In this document: piece by piece, positions 7,254 through 15,844 of the stretch
How positions within the stretch are numbered: the first letter of the stretch is position 1
Layout of the letters: each line of letters starts with the position of its first letter
NCBI RefSeq assembly: GCF_014646655.1
Contig: NZ_BMNR01000002.1
Location: 585,942 to 649,941 of the forward strand
Length of the DNA: 64,000 nt
Origin: Yeosuana aromativorans
Lineage (GTDB): Bacteria; Bacteroidota; Bacteroidia; Flavobacteriales; Flavobacteriaceae
Direction of reading: 5' to 3'
Notes under the pieces: model-generated
Seen by the model: only the letters and a program-made list of their open reading frames with translations
Told to the model about the DNA's origin: nothing
Database searches by the model: none
Program-made: the position numbers and the translations under genes

Positions 7254-8090
7254 CTAATTTAAAAATTTTAACGAAACCCACTGATTTCTTTCCAGCTTTT
7301 CTTGAAATTTTAACATATGCTTTTCGCATTCCTGCTGAATGACAGGAATGTCTGTATTGTAAAAACCACTTAGTAGTAACATCCCATTTTTATTGAGACA
7401 AGATGCATAAACGGCCATATCGTTTAAAAGAATATTGCGGTTTATGTTGGCTATAATAATGTCATAGGTTTTATTTTTTAGTACACTGGCATCCCCTTCA
7501 ATGACCGTAATATGCTTGCAGTTATTTCGCTCAACATTTTCTATACTGTTAAGGTAACACCAATTATCATAATCCACAGCATCAATTGGTTTGGCGCCTT
7601 TCATTTCTGCCAAAATAGCCAAAACACCTGTACCGCAACCCATATCCAATACCGATTTGTTTTTTAAATCATTTTTCAAAATATATTGAATCATCATGTG
7701 GGTCGTTTCATGATGGCCTGTACCAAAACTCATTTTGGGTTCTATAACAATGTCATACAATGTATTGGGCTTATCATGAAAAGGAGCTCGAACCGTACAG
7801 ATATCATCAACCGTTATGGGGTTGAAATTTTTTTCCCATTCTTCATTCCAATTGACTTGCTCTATATCTTCAAAAGAATATGAGATTTCAAATTCGTCAG
7901 AGTCTAAAATTTGAATATCACTTAAAATATCAGTGTTCCACTCATCCTTTTGAATATATGCTATAACGCCTTCATCGGTTTCCACAAAGCTCTCAAAACC
8001 TGCATAACCGAGTTCTGCAATAAGAATTTCTACACCTGGTTGTAAAGGTGATACCTTAAAATGATATCCAATATATGTATTGTTTGCCAT
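7254..8090 (-). CDS. prmA: Ribosomal protein L11 methyltransferase
   Basis: 278 residues. The N-terminal substrate-binding part is followed by a Rossmann methyltransferase domain with SAM motif VLDMGCGTGVLAILAE (about 147-162), MSFGTGHHETTHMM just before it, and IIANINRNIL, the PrmA-specific NINR-type motif. It methylates ribosomal protein L11 (function known from E. coli, where it is dispensable). It is placed after tpiA and before clpS, a gene order usual in Flavobacteriaceae. Confidence 0.92.
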   Translation of the reverse strand: MANNTYIGYHFKVSPLQPGVEILIAELGYAGFESFVETDEGVIAYIQKDEWNTDILSDIQILDSDEFEISYSFEDIEQVNWNEEWEKNFNPITVDDICTVRAPFHDKPNTLYDIVIEPKMSFGTGHHETTHMMIQYILKNDLKNKSVLDMGCGTGVLAILAEMKGAKPIDAVDYDNWCYLNSIENVERNNCKHITVIEGDASVLKNKTYDIIIANINRNILLNDMAVYASCLNKNGMLLLSGFYNTDIPVIQQECEKHMLKFQEKLERNQWVSLKFLN

Positions 8091-8140
8091 TAGTATTGTT
8101 GATTTTTAATATTGAAACACATTAACGTTTATCTTAAAAC

Positions 8141-8252
8141 CTGCGTTAGCGATTGAAATCCTTCGTCAGTTCTCAGGATAATCTTATCCTTTTTTGAGGA
8201 ACGAGAAAAAGATATAGTTGAAAGCGTAACCCCGTTAACACGGGATTACGCC
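8141..8252. repeat. Candidate structured intergenic element between tpiA and prmA
   Basis: The 189-nt gap holds nested inverted repeats: a 7-bp stem 8175-8181/8184-8190, flanked by TTCTCA and TGAGGAA, then a strong 12-bp stem 8224-8235/8240-8251 with a single mismatch and a TAAC loop. The text GCGTTAGCGATTGAA, GATATAG and GAAAGCG reads like a dispersed intergenic element I recall from flavobacterial genomes, but I cannot verify this. The last stem could also act as the tpiA terminator, though no T-run follows. Strand and role unknown. Confidence 0.45.
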
Positions 8253-8279
8253 AAAATTAATGATATTTTATATGTAAAA

Positions 8280-9029
8280 TTAAAACGCGTTTACAATAGC
8301 AAAAAAGTCGTCTGCATTGAGTGATGCACCTCCTATTAATCCACCATCTACGTCAGGCTTTGAAAAAATTTCTTGTGCATTATTTGGTTTTACACTACCT
8401 CCGTAAAGAATTGATAAAGATTCAGCAACTGTACTACCATACTTATTGTTTAATGTTTTTCTAATGAAAGCGTGCATGTCTTGTGCCTGCTCCGGACTTG
8501 CTGTTTCGCCTGTACCAATAGCCCAAACGGGTTCATAAGCCAATACGATATTCTTGAAAGCAGAAGCCTCTAAATGAAACAAGGCGTTTTTGATTTGGCT
8601 TTCAACCACGTTTTCATGATTGCCGGACTTTCTGTCTTCCAATACTTCTCCAAAACAAAAGATAATGCGCATGTTATTGGCCAAAGCTGCATCCACTTTT
8701 TTAGCCAGCATATCATCGGTTTCATTGAAATATTCTCGACGCTCACTATGTCCTAAAATAACAGTATTAATGCCAACGCTCTTTAACATTCCAGCACTGA
8801 TTTCGCCTGTATAGGCACCATTTTCAGCAAAGTGCATGTTTTGGGCTATCACTTCTATTTGAGTATCTCTTAAGACCTCAAACGCTGTGTAAAGGTTGGT
8901 AAAGGTTGGTGCCACCATAACCGCAGCCTGAGATGTTTTTTCTTGTTTTTTTAATGCCGTTATCAATGATTCGGTTTGCGCTAAATCATTATTCATTTTC
9001 CAGTTTCCTGCTACTATTTGTTGTCTCAT
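8280..9029 (-). CDS. tpiA: Triosephosphate isomerase
   Basis: 249 residues, full length. Catalytic residues seen: K11 in GNWKMN, H94 in ILGHSERR, E166 in AYEPVWAIGTG, and the phosphate-binding loops YGGSV and GLIGGASL. Interconverts dihydroxyacetone phosphate and glyceraldehyde 3-phosphate in glycolysis and gluconeogenesis. The ATG overlaps the TAA of the upstream thioredoxin gene by one base (TAATG), so translation is coupled. Confidence 0.97.
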   Translation of the reverse strand: MRQQIVAGNWKMNNDLAQTESLITALKKQEKTSQAAVMVAPTFTNLYTAFEVLRDTQIEVIAQNMHFAENGAYTGEISAGMLKSVGINTVILGHSERREYFNETDDMLAKKVDAALANNMRIIFCFGEVLEDRKSGNHENVVESQIKNALFHLEASAFKNIVLAYEPVWAIGTGETASPEQAQDMHAFIRKTLNNKYGSTVAESLSILYGGSVKPNNAQEIFSKPDVDGGLIGGASLNADDFFAIVNAF

Positions 9030-9514
9030 TATAATACGTTTTTTATGTTTTGGTCATCAGCTTCAATAGCTTTGTATAATTTGATATTCCCATCCTTGTC
9101 AACCACCATATATCTTGGTATCCAATCTAAAGCTACAAAATTACCAAAAGGCCCCTTCCAGCCGGATTGCATGAAATAATGATTGCCTTGTACATCATAC
9201 TTTTCTATGCCTTTTTTCCAAGCTTCTTGGGTTTTGTCCAATGACAAAAAGATATATGTCACTTCTGGATGCGCTTGTTGTAAAGCTTTTACCTTTGGCA
9301 TGCCGCCTATACAGTCTTTACACCACGAAGCCCAAATATCAATTACCAAGGTTGACCCTTTATGGGCTTCTAAAATACTTTTGAAAGTTACGTTTTCCCC
9401 TTGCAAGGTTACAAATGTATCGTTTAAAGCTTCTTTGGAAAATGTAGTCGGTTCTTGTGCGGAACAGCTAAAGAAAACCAAGCCAATAATTATTAGGTGT
9501 TTTAAATTTTTCAT
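9029..9514 (-). CDS. TlpA/ResA-type thioredoxin lipoprotein
   Basis: 161 residues. Signal peptide with lipobox LVFFSC (C17), so anchored in a membrane and facing the periplasm. Thioredoxin fold with active site WASWCKDC (C65, C68), preceded by VIDIWASW, and a cis-Pro region DWIPRYMVV. Likely a thiol-disulfide reductase. It is encoded between the ABC permease and tpiA and two genes after a DoxX/MauE-like membrane protein; MauE-type proteins are thought to hand reducing power to such thioredoxins, so a partnership is plausible. Confidence 0.88.
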   Translation of the reverse strand: MKNLKHLIIIGLVFFSCSAQEPTTFSKEALNDTFVTLQGENVTFKSILEAHKGSTLVIDIWASWCKDCIGGMPKVKALQQAHPEVTYIFLSLDKTQEAWKKGIEKYDVQGNHYFMQSGWKGPFGNFVALDWIPRYMVVDKDGNIKLYKAIEADDQNIKNVL

Positions 9515-9542
9515 ATTCTGATTTTGTTTTTAAAATGCAAAT

Positions 9543-10616
9543 TTACTCTAATTTTACTTTTGGGTCTAACCAGGCATAAATTATATCCACAAAAATATTG
9601 ATTATTATAAAGAGTATGGCTATAATTAACACAGAACCCATGATTACTGGCAAATCCAAAGTGTTTAGGGCGTTGACGATTTCTTTTCCCAAGCCATTCC
9701 ACCCAAAAATATACTCAACAAAAACGGCTCCGGCCAACATAGAGGCAAACCAGCCAGAAATGGCTGTAACCACAGGGTTCATAGCATTTTTGATGGCATG
9801 CTTCCTAATGATTTTAAATTCACTTAATCCTTTGGAACGAGCCGTACGAATATAATCTTGATTAAACACTTCCAGTAATGAATTACGCATTAACTGAATC
9901 ACAACAGCCAAGGGCCTAATCCCTAAAACAAAAGCCGGAAGTATCAAATTTTTCCATTTGATGTGCATGGCTTCACCAAAATCGTCTAATTCATACAAAC
10001 TTCCTGTCATTTCCAAGTGGATAAACTTATGCAAGATATAACCAAAAAACCATGCGAATAAAATAGCACTAAAAAATGATGGAATACTCATGCCAAATGT
10101 GCTGAAAATTTGAATGACCCTATCCAGCCATGTATCTTTATATAGTGCCGAAACAATACCAAGGCAAATACCTAAAAATAACGCGATGGTAATGGCGGAT
10201 ACCGCTAAAACAAAGGTATTGGGAAGCGTCTCGGACAAAACTTGACTCACTTTTTTACCTTGTTTTGTAAACGATTCCCGCAGATAAGGAAATTTTAAAA
10301 CCGTAGTGGTATTTCCTATTGAAAACAACGACACAAAATTGTATTTGTTATCGCTTAAAAAAGTATAATCTTTTGAGTTGTTTGAATGAAATGAAATAGG
10401 GGACAAATCATTGAGATAATACAAATATTGGGTGCTTATGGGTTGGTCAAATCCGTATTTATGCTTTACAATGGCCAACTGGTTGCTATCCTCATTTTGT
10501 CCCAACATCATTTGAGCAGGATCACCGGGAAGCACATTAAACAAAAAGAAAATAACAGTTACCACTCCAAATAACGTGAGCAAGGCGTAACCGATCTTAT
10601 TTAGGAGATAGCCAAT
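9543..10616 (-). CDS. Oligopeptide-type ABC transporter permease (DppB-like), probable ATT start
   Basis: About 357 residues with six membrane helices. N-terminal LLTLFGVVTVIFFLFNVLPG and the cytoplasmic-loop motif RTARSKGLSEFKIIRKHAIKNA (EAA loop type) identify the DppB/OppB permease family. A TTG at 10583 is the first conventional start, but it would delete the conserved first residues; reading frame continues upstream as IGYLLNKIGYA to an ATT at 10616-10614 that overlaps the TGA of the preceding gene (TGATT). ATT is therefore the likely start. No partner permease, ATPase or binding protein lies nearby, so the complex must be encoded elsewhere. It sits in a metabolic operon, as in other flavobacteria. 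Confidence 0.82.
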   Translation of the reverse strand: MGYLLNKIGYALLTLFGVVTVIFFLFNVLPGDPAQMMLGQNEDSNQLAIVKHKYGFDQPISTQYLYYLNDLSPISFHSNNSKDYTFLSDNKYNFVSLFSIGNTTTVLKFPYLRESFTKQGKKVSQVLSETLPNTFVLAVSAITIALFLGICLGIVSALYKDTWLDRVIQIFSTFGMSIPSFFSAILFAWFFGYILHKFIHLEMTGSLYELDDFGEAMHIKWKNLILPAFVLGIRPLAVVIQLMRNSLLEVFNQDYIRTARSKGLSEFKIIRKHAIKNAMNPVVTAISGWFASMLAGAVFVEYIFGWNGLGKEIVNALNTLDLPVIMGSVLIIAILFIIINIFVDIIYAWLDPKVKLE

Positions 10617-11941
10617 CAGGATTGATTTTTCTTTAGTTCAACATTCATAAAACCAACATAATTACTGTTTCGAGCTGTATTTAATGAGTCTAAAACATCC
10701 TTTTGGATTGTAAATTTCAGTTGCTTGATAGTATCCTTTTTTTCTAAGGCATCTACTTCTTCTTTTGAAGAGATTCTTCCGTCTATTAAATACAAAATAT
10801 TGTCTTTATTTTTTTCTTCAAAAGATTGAGGTTTCTTGTCAACTTTTGGCAATTTCAAATCTTCAATATCATTCCAATGCACTTTTTGTTCAATAGTACC
10901 TTCATGCAGTTTTAAAATTCCGGGATTGGAACGCACCACTGTTTTAAGGGCTTTTTCATCACACAAATACCAATTAAAATCCAAATGATATGTTTCATTG
11001 ATTTTTTGTTTGGCTTCGTCACCTGAGGCAGTCAATCCAATAACCGTATAACCGCTTTTCATAGCTTTATCAGAAAAGGCTTTTAATTTTTCTGCGCCTC
11101 CTGTTTCTATATTATCTAGGTTATATGAAATGATCATGATGAGATTGTCTTCCGAAAGAAATTGTTGCGTTAAATCATCGTCTTCTGTTTCAATTGAAAA
11201 ATCATAAATAGGTGGCTGATAGCCTTCTTCTATTACTTTACTGTCAACCGATACAAAATCACCGTCCACACTAGGATACGAACCATTGGTGGTCACTACT
11301 TTTTCTGTTCCGTTTACATTGAATTTCCATGCGTATTCAACCACTGGCTTTTTAGCATCTTCAGGAATGCGCATCCCTTCCTGAATATTGGCGCCCACAT
11401 GATAAGCCCTAAAATCTACCACTGGTAAATGCATCAAGACATGGTAGCCGAACCAAAAACTAAAAATAAAACTCAACAAAGCCAGAATTGTTACAGGAAG
11501 TTTCCCAAACAGGGGTTTGATGTGTTTTACTCCAAAAAACAGAACAAGCACAAAAAACAGCAGCACAACATCCTTGGTAAAACTCTCCCAAGGTGTGAGC
11601 TTTAAGGCATCACCAAAACAACCGCAATCCCGTACTTTATCAAAATACGCCGAATAAAAGGTTAAAAACGTGAAGAACACAATCATTAAAAGTAAGCTCC
11701 ACACGGTGAATTTAGGTTTATATCCAATCAGTAAAAAGACACCTAAAACCGTTTCAAAAACTACCAAAAGCACTGCTATCATTAAGGCATAGTGTTCTAA
11801 AAAAGGCAGGTTAAGCACCTCAGCACTAAAATATTCCTGAAGCTTATACGAAAACCCCAATGGGTCATTAAGCTTTATCAATCCTGAGATAATGAACAAT
11901 ACCCCAACAAAAAGTCTTGAAATATTGACTATATATTTCAT
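10616..11941 (-). CDS. DoxX/MauE-like membrane protein of the BT_3928 family
   Basis: 441 residues. Residues 1-170 hold four to five membrane helices of the DoxX/MauE type (SRLFVGVLFIISGLIKLNDP) with a DCGCFGDALKL motif that carries two cysteines in the membrane-proximal loop. The remaining 270 residues form a large soluble part with a thioredoxin-like stretch (MIISYNLDNIETGG, YTVIGLTAS), lacking a CxxC. Probably involved in periplasmic thiol-disulfide exchange, together with the TlpA protein two genes downstream. Its TGA overlaps the putative ATT start of the permease. Function is inferred, family placement is fairly firm. Confidence 0.78.
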   Translation of the reverse strand: MKYIVNISRLFVGVLFIISGLIKLNDPLGFSYKLQEYFSAEVLNLPFLEHYALMIAVLLVVFETVLGVFLLIGYKPKFTVWSLLLMIVFFTFLTFYSAYFDKVRDCGCFGDALKLTPWESFTKDVVLLFFVLVLFFGVKHIKPLFGKLPVTILALLSFIFSFWFGYHVLMHLPVVDFRAYHVGANIQEGMRIPEDAKKPVVEYAWKFNVNGTEKVVTTNGSYPSVDGDFVSVDSKVIEEGYQPPIYDFSIETEDDDLTQQFLSEDNLIMIISYNLDNIETGGAEKLKAFSDKAMKSGYTVIGLTASGDEAKQKINETYHLDFNWYLCDEKALKTVVRSNPGILKLHEGTIEQKVHWNDIEDLKLPKVDKKPQSFEEKNKDNILYLIDGRISSKEEVDALEKKDTIKQLKFTIQKDVLDSLNTARNSNYVGFMNVELKKNQS

Positions 11942-11955
11942 CTGTTTATATTTAT

Positions 11956-12495
11956 TTATCCTTGTTTTAAGTGAATCAATGCAAAAACGGCATAATTAAT
12001 CATGTCTTGATAATTGGCCTCAATCCCTTCACTCACTAATGTTTTTCCTTGATTGTTCTCAATCTGTTTAACCCGCAATAATTTTTGAAGAATTAAATCG
12101 GTCAACGAACTTACCCGCATATCGCGCCAAGCTTCACCATAATCATGGTTTTTGTCCTCCATGAGTTTTTTGGTTACAGCCACTTTTTCGTCATACAAAG
12201 CCGTGGCATCAATGGTTGATAAATCTGGCTGCTCGGCCACGCCTTTATCCAATTGAATCAAGGCCATGATACAATAATTGATAATGCCAATAAACTCACT
12301 GATTTCTCCTTCGTCAACTTTCCTAACGTCATTTTGTTGCAAGCCTCGTATCCGTTGCGCTTTTATAAAAATTTGATCGGTTAGTGATGGCAGACGTAAG
12401 ATTCTCCAGGCACTTCCATAATCTTTCATTTTTTTAATAAATAAACTCTTGCAGACTTTTATAACGGCATCGTATTGTTTTGAGGTATCTTGCAT
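11956..12495 (-). CDS. DUF1599 protein with two copies of one domain
   Basis: 179 residues made of two similar halves: KKMKDYGSAWRILRLPSLTDQI (about 22-43) and EDKNHDYGEAWRDMRVSSLTDLI (about 112-134), each followed by a helix and an INYCIMALIQL/INYAVFALIHL segment. This tandem DUF1599 layout is typical for Bacteroidota. The fold resembles all-alpha NTP-pyrophosphatase-like proteins, which is only an inference. It is the first gene of the minus-strand operon running to clpS and shares a divergent promoter region with folP. Confidence 0.8.
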   Translation of the reverse strand: MQDTSKQYDAVIKVCKSLFIKKMKDYGSAWRILRLPSLTDQIFIKAQRIRGLQQNDVRKVDEGEISEFIGIINYCIMALIQLDKGVAEQPDLSTIDATALYDEKVAVTKKLMEDKNHDYGEAWRDMRVSSLTDLILQKLLRVKQIENNQGKTLVSEGIEANYQDMINYAVFALIHLKQG

Positions 12496-12538
12496 TGACG
12501 ACTTAGAATTTTCTGTAAATTTCGCTTAAATAGTTTAA

Positions 12539-12627
12539 AGTTCAAAGTTAAAGACCTAAAGTTTTGTCAGGCGAAAATCTACGTTTAAATTTTGAACCTT
12601 TTTATATAATTACGTTAACTTTGAACT
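12539..12627. promoter_or_regulatory. Divergent promoters of DUF1599 operon and folP
   Basis: Plus strand: TTTG (12591-12594), 21 nt, TAACTTTG (12616-12623), 28 nt before folP; an excellent Bacteroidota promoter. Minus strand: TAACTTTG at 12550-12543 facing the DUF1599 gene. The two -7 boxes lie in a perfect 13-bp inverted repeat (12539-12551 and 12615-12627), so the two promoters are mirror images. Confidence 0.7.
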
Positions 12628-12651
12628 AAAATACACCAAAACATTGTGTAA

Positions 12652-13485
12652 ATGACCATAAATTGCAAAGGCTCTCTCATTGACGTATCATCCCCTAAAG
12701 TGATGGGGATTTTAAACATCACGCCAGATTCATTTTACGATGGTGGAAAATACCGTGATGAATCGGTCGTGATGAACCATGTAAAACAGATGCTGGATGA
12801 AGGTGCTAACTTTATTGATGTAGGCGCTTACAGTTCAAAACCCAATGCTGATTTTGTAAGTGACGATGACGAGCTGAAACGCATATTGCCAGTAGTGTCA
12901 TCCATTTTAAAGGAATTCCCAGATGTACTGCTATCCATTGACACTTTTAGAAGTCAAGTAGCCAAGGCCTGCATTGAAATGGGCGCTGCTATGATAAACG
13001 ACATTTCAGCTGGCACGTTGGATAAAAACATGCTAAAAACCGTTGCTGATTTAAGGGCCCCATATATTATGATGCACATGAAGGGCACTCCACAAACTAT
13101 GCAACAACTCACAGATTATGATAACCTCACAAAAGACATCTTATTTTATTTTTCTGAACGGATTGCAACCGCTAGGCAGTTGGGTATTATTGACATAATA
13201 GTTGATCCAGGGTTTGGCTTTGCAAAAACCAGAGAACAAAATTATGAGTTGTTAAATCAGTTGGAATTATTTAACATGTTGGAATTACCAGTTTTAGTTG
13301 GTGTTTCAAGAAAATCAATGATTTACAAAACACTAGGAATTACAGCCAAAGAATCACTTAATGGCACCTCGGTTTTAAATACCATTGCCTTGCAAAAAGG
13401 GGCCTCCATTTTACGTGTTCATGATGTTAAAGAAGCTGTGGAATGCATTAAGCTCGTTCAATCCTTAAACCCAAAAAATAGTTGA
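12652..13485 (+). CDS. folP: Dihydropteroate synthase
   Basis: 277 residues. Family signatures: MGILNITPDSFYDGGKY (about 18-34), DVGAYSSKP, IDTFRSQVAKACIEMGAAMINDIS, IIVDPGFGFAKT and LVGVSRKSM. Joins p-aminobenzoate to the pterin pyrophosphate in folate synthesis; it is the sulfonamide target. Preceded by a strong promoter and overlapping the next gene by 4 nt (ATGA). The neighbouring cdaA is a usual companion in Bacteroidota. Nothing odd in length or motifs. Confidence 0.96.
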   Translation: MTINCKGSLIDVSSPKVMGILNITPDSFYDGGKYRDESVVMNHVKQMLDEGANFIDVGAYSSKPNADFVSDDDELKRILPVVSSILKEFPDVLLSIDTFRSQVAKACIEMGAAMINDISAGTLDKNMLKTVADLRAPYIMMHMKGTPQTMQQLTDYDNLTKDILFYFSERIATARQLGIIDIIVDPGFGFAKTREQNYELLNQLELFNMLELPVLVGVSRKSMIYKTLGITAKESLNGTSVLNTIALQKGASILRVHDVKEAVECIKLVQSLNPKNS

Positions 13486-14168
13486 TGAAACCCTTTTTTT
13501 ATTGCTTCTTACTTATCCTGTTGTGTGCCTGCGGAAACGATAAAACCGTACAACTTCCTGAAATAAATCATTCTAAAATTTCAAAAATAAATGATGTGTC
13601 TGCTGCATATTTGTTTTATGATGCAACCCAAAAAGATAGCATTGAACTTAACAGAAATAATTTGATTAGCACGACCAATTGGCTTATAAACGTGGATAAG
13701 CGCTTGCGTTTAGGGCAAGCCATTCCAAAAATTATGTTCTTACAAGACAAAAAACGAAATGCTACTATGCATAAAAATGAAAACGCTAAAAATTTTTACA
13801 CCTGTAATGATCTTAGCAAGCACACACTGGGTTTTATTGATTTTACCAATGTAGCTTATCATTTGGATGCTTATAAAATGCATAACTTCAACCTTAATCC
13901 CACCCAGCTTGTAACCATTAACGTTCAATCTCTTGATTCAATAATCGTCTCGTTTACCATGGATGGGGCCACTTTGAGCCATACTTCCAATTACAACAAA
14001 TTATTGACTCATTTAAAAACCAATGTTACCAAAGACGGCAATGCTAATATTGTCTTGGAATTCAGCAAAAAACTTTCCTTTCAAGATTATATATCCTTGA
14101 AGCATTTACTTTCTGAAATGGATTTAAAAAATGTGACCATAGCCCGTGATGAATTTGTTTTTAATTAG
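13482..14168 (+). CDS. Uncharacterised lipoprotein between folP and cdaA
   Basis: 228 residues. Signal peptide with lipobox LILLCAC (Cys about 16-17), so a lipoprotein. The mature part has no motif I recognise: an N-terminal stretch with YLFYDATQKDSIELNRNN, a middle stretch with HTLGFIDFTNVAYHLDAY, and a C-terminal alpha/beta region NIVLEFSKKLSFQDYISLKHLLSE that superficially resembles the periplasmic ExbD/TolR fold. Start overlaps the folP stop by 4 nt and cdaA follows 35 nt later, so it is part of the same transcript. Role unknown. Confidence 0.75.
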   Translation: MMKPFFYCFLLILLCACGNDKTVQLPEINHSKISKINDVSAAYLFYDATQKDSIELNRNNLISTTNWLINVDKRLRLGQAIPKIMFLQDKKRNATMHKNENAKNFYTCNDLSKHTLGFIDFTNVAYHLDAYKMHNFNLNPTQLVTINVQSLDSIIVSFTMDGATLSHTSNYNKLLTHLKTNVTKDGNANIVLEFSKKLSFQDYISLKHLLSEMDLKNVTIARDEFVFN

Positions 14169-14203
14169 CTATATTTTACTAAATTTACCAAAACCCATAT
14201 ACT

Positions 14204-14989
14204 TTGGATATTTTTAAGGACCTTTTAAAATTTACCGTTGTTGATGTCATAGATGTTATTTTGGTAGCACTCCTACTCTACTATATTTACAAATTGGTAA
14301 AAGGTACGGTTGCCATCAATATTTTTATTGGTATCATTATTATTTATCTGGCATGGCGATTGACCGATTTCCTCAATATGGAATTGCTCTCCAGTATTTT
14401 TGGTGGCTTTATGAAGGTGGGCATTATTGCACTTATAGTCGTGTTTCAGCCAGAAATTCGTAAATTTTTGTTGATGGTAGGCTCTGCTAATTTTAGTAGA
14501 CGGCGAAATTTTTTGAAACACTTGAACTTTTTAAAAACCGAAACTAGCGATGAAACCAATGTAGATACTATTGTATCTGCTTGTAACAAGATGGCCTCAA
14601 CCAAAACAGGAGCTTTGATAGTCCTTGAACGCAACAACAGCTTGGATTTTCTTACCACAACAGGTGATGAAATGAACATCAGAGTTACGCAACCTATTAT
14701 TGAAAGTATCTTTTTCAAAAACAGTCCATTGCATGACGGTGCTATTATTGTAAAAAACAATATTGTAAAAGCCACTCGGGTTATTTTGCCGGTCAACAAT
14801 GAAAAAATCATTCCACAGCGTTTTGGGCTTCGTCACAGGGCCGCTATTGGTGTTACTGAAAAAACCGATGCTTTAGCCCTTGTTGTCAGTGAAGAAACTG
14901 GACATATTTCGTATTTTAAGGACGGTGAGTTTATTGTGTTTAAAGACACTGATGAACTTACTAAATTGATTAAAAAAGATTTGGTTTAG
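14204..14989 (+). CDS. cdaA: Diadenylate cyclase (c-di-AMP synthase) CdaA, TTG start
   Basis: 261 residues. Three N-terminal membrane helices (about 12-85) precede a DAC (DisA_N) domain with the catalytic motifs DGAIIVKNN and RHRAAIGVTE. Makes cyclic di-AMP from two ATP, a signal linked to osmotic and cell-wall balance. The start is TTG at 14204: there is no ATG upstream in frame and the residues after TTG (DIFKDLLKFTVVDVIDV) match the usual CdaA N-terminus. Lies downstream of folP and a lipoprotein, on the same strand. No CdaR or GlmM gene adjoins, unlike in Firmicutes. Confidence 0.94.
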   Translation: MDIFKDLLKFTVVDVIDVILVALLLYYIYKLVKGTVAINIFIGIIIIYLAWRLTDFLNMELLSSIFGGFMKVGIIALIVVFQPEIRKFLLMVGSANFSRRRNFLKHLNFLKTETSDETNVDTIVSACNKMASTKTGALIVLERNNSLDFLTTTGDEMNIRVTQPIIESIFFKNSPLHDGAIIVKNNIVKATRVILPVNNEKIIPQRFGLRHRAAIGVTEKTDALALVVSEETGHISYFKDGEFIVFKDTDELTKLIKKDLV

Positions 14990-14998
14990 ACATTTAAA

Positions 14999-15844
14999 AT
15001 GAATTGCAAGAATTGTAATAAGACCTTATACTCCAAAAATAATTATTGCGATGGTTGCGGTGCAAAAGTGATTAGAAACAGGTTGACCATTAAAAATTTG
15101 TTTTCAGATTTTATTGAAACTTATTTAAACTACGATAATACATTTCTTCAAACATTTTTTAATTTATTCAAAAACCCTAAGGATGTTATTGATGGCTATA
15201 TTAATGGTACCAGAAAAAAGTATGTCAGCGCAATTAGTTATTTTACCATTGCCATTACATTCACTGGATTAGAATATTTTATATTGAAAAATTATTTTCC
15301 AGGCTTTTTAGACTTATCCGATATTACTCAAAAAGGTATGGAAGCCATTTCCAACACCATCTTAGATAAAGCTAGAGATTATCAGTCTTTTGTTTTATTA
15401 CTTTTTGTTCCGTTATATGCTCTAATGGCCAAACTTGTGTTTTTCAACATAAAGAAATACAACTATACTGAACTTTTGGTTGTTTTTATGTACATCATTG
15501 CACATTCAAATATCATTGGTTCTGTTGTTATTGTTACATCGGCTTGGTTAGGGTTCCGAATGGGGCAGCTAAGTCTGTTTATTTTGACCTTTCAACTCAT
15601 CTATTCTGCATATTGTTTAAAACAACTTTACAACTTAAGTCTTACGGGAATCATTTTAAGAACATTATGGTTCATCTTTGTTTTTTCCATAATATACGTT
15701 GTGATCATTTTTCTTTTTGTGGGCATCCTGTTTTTAACAAAAGGCACTGAATTTTTCAAAGAATTGATGCATACAAAACAACTGGCATCACTTGCTCAGG
15801 CAACCTCTTCTTTTAAAAACTGCACCTCATATAGGTTTCTGTAG
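14999..15844 (+). CDS. DUF3667 membrane protein with N-terminal zinc ribbon
   Basis: 281 residues. The N-terminus has two CxxC pairs (CKNC at 3-6 and CDGC at 18-21) forming a probable zinc ribbon, followed by the DUF3667 motif NPKDVIDGYINGTRKKYVSA and five membrane helices. Function unknown. It starts 9 nt after cdaA and is probably co-transcribed with it. The 3' end overlaps the end of the convergent ABC exporter gene by 49 nt, and no terminator separates them, so the two messages can pair at their 3' ends. Confidence 0.82.
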   Translation: MNCKNCNKTLYSKNNYCDGCGAKVIRNRLTIKNLFSDFIETYLNYDNTFLQTFFNLFKNPKDVIDGYINGTRKKYVSAISYFTIAITFTGLEYFILKNYFPGFLDLSDITQKGMEAISNTILDKARDYQSFVLLLFVPLYALMAKLVFFNIKKYNYTELLVVFMYIIAHSNIIGSVVIVTSAWLGFRMGQLSLFILTFQLIYSAYCLKQLYNLSLTGIILRTLWFIFVFSIIYVVIIFLFVGILFLTKGTEFFKELMHTKQLASLAQATSSFKNCTSYRFL

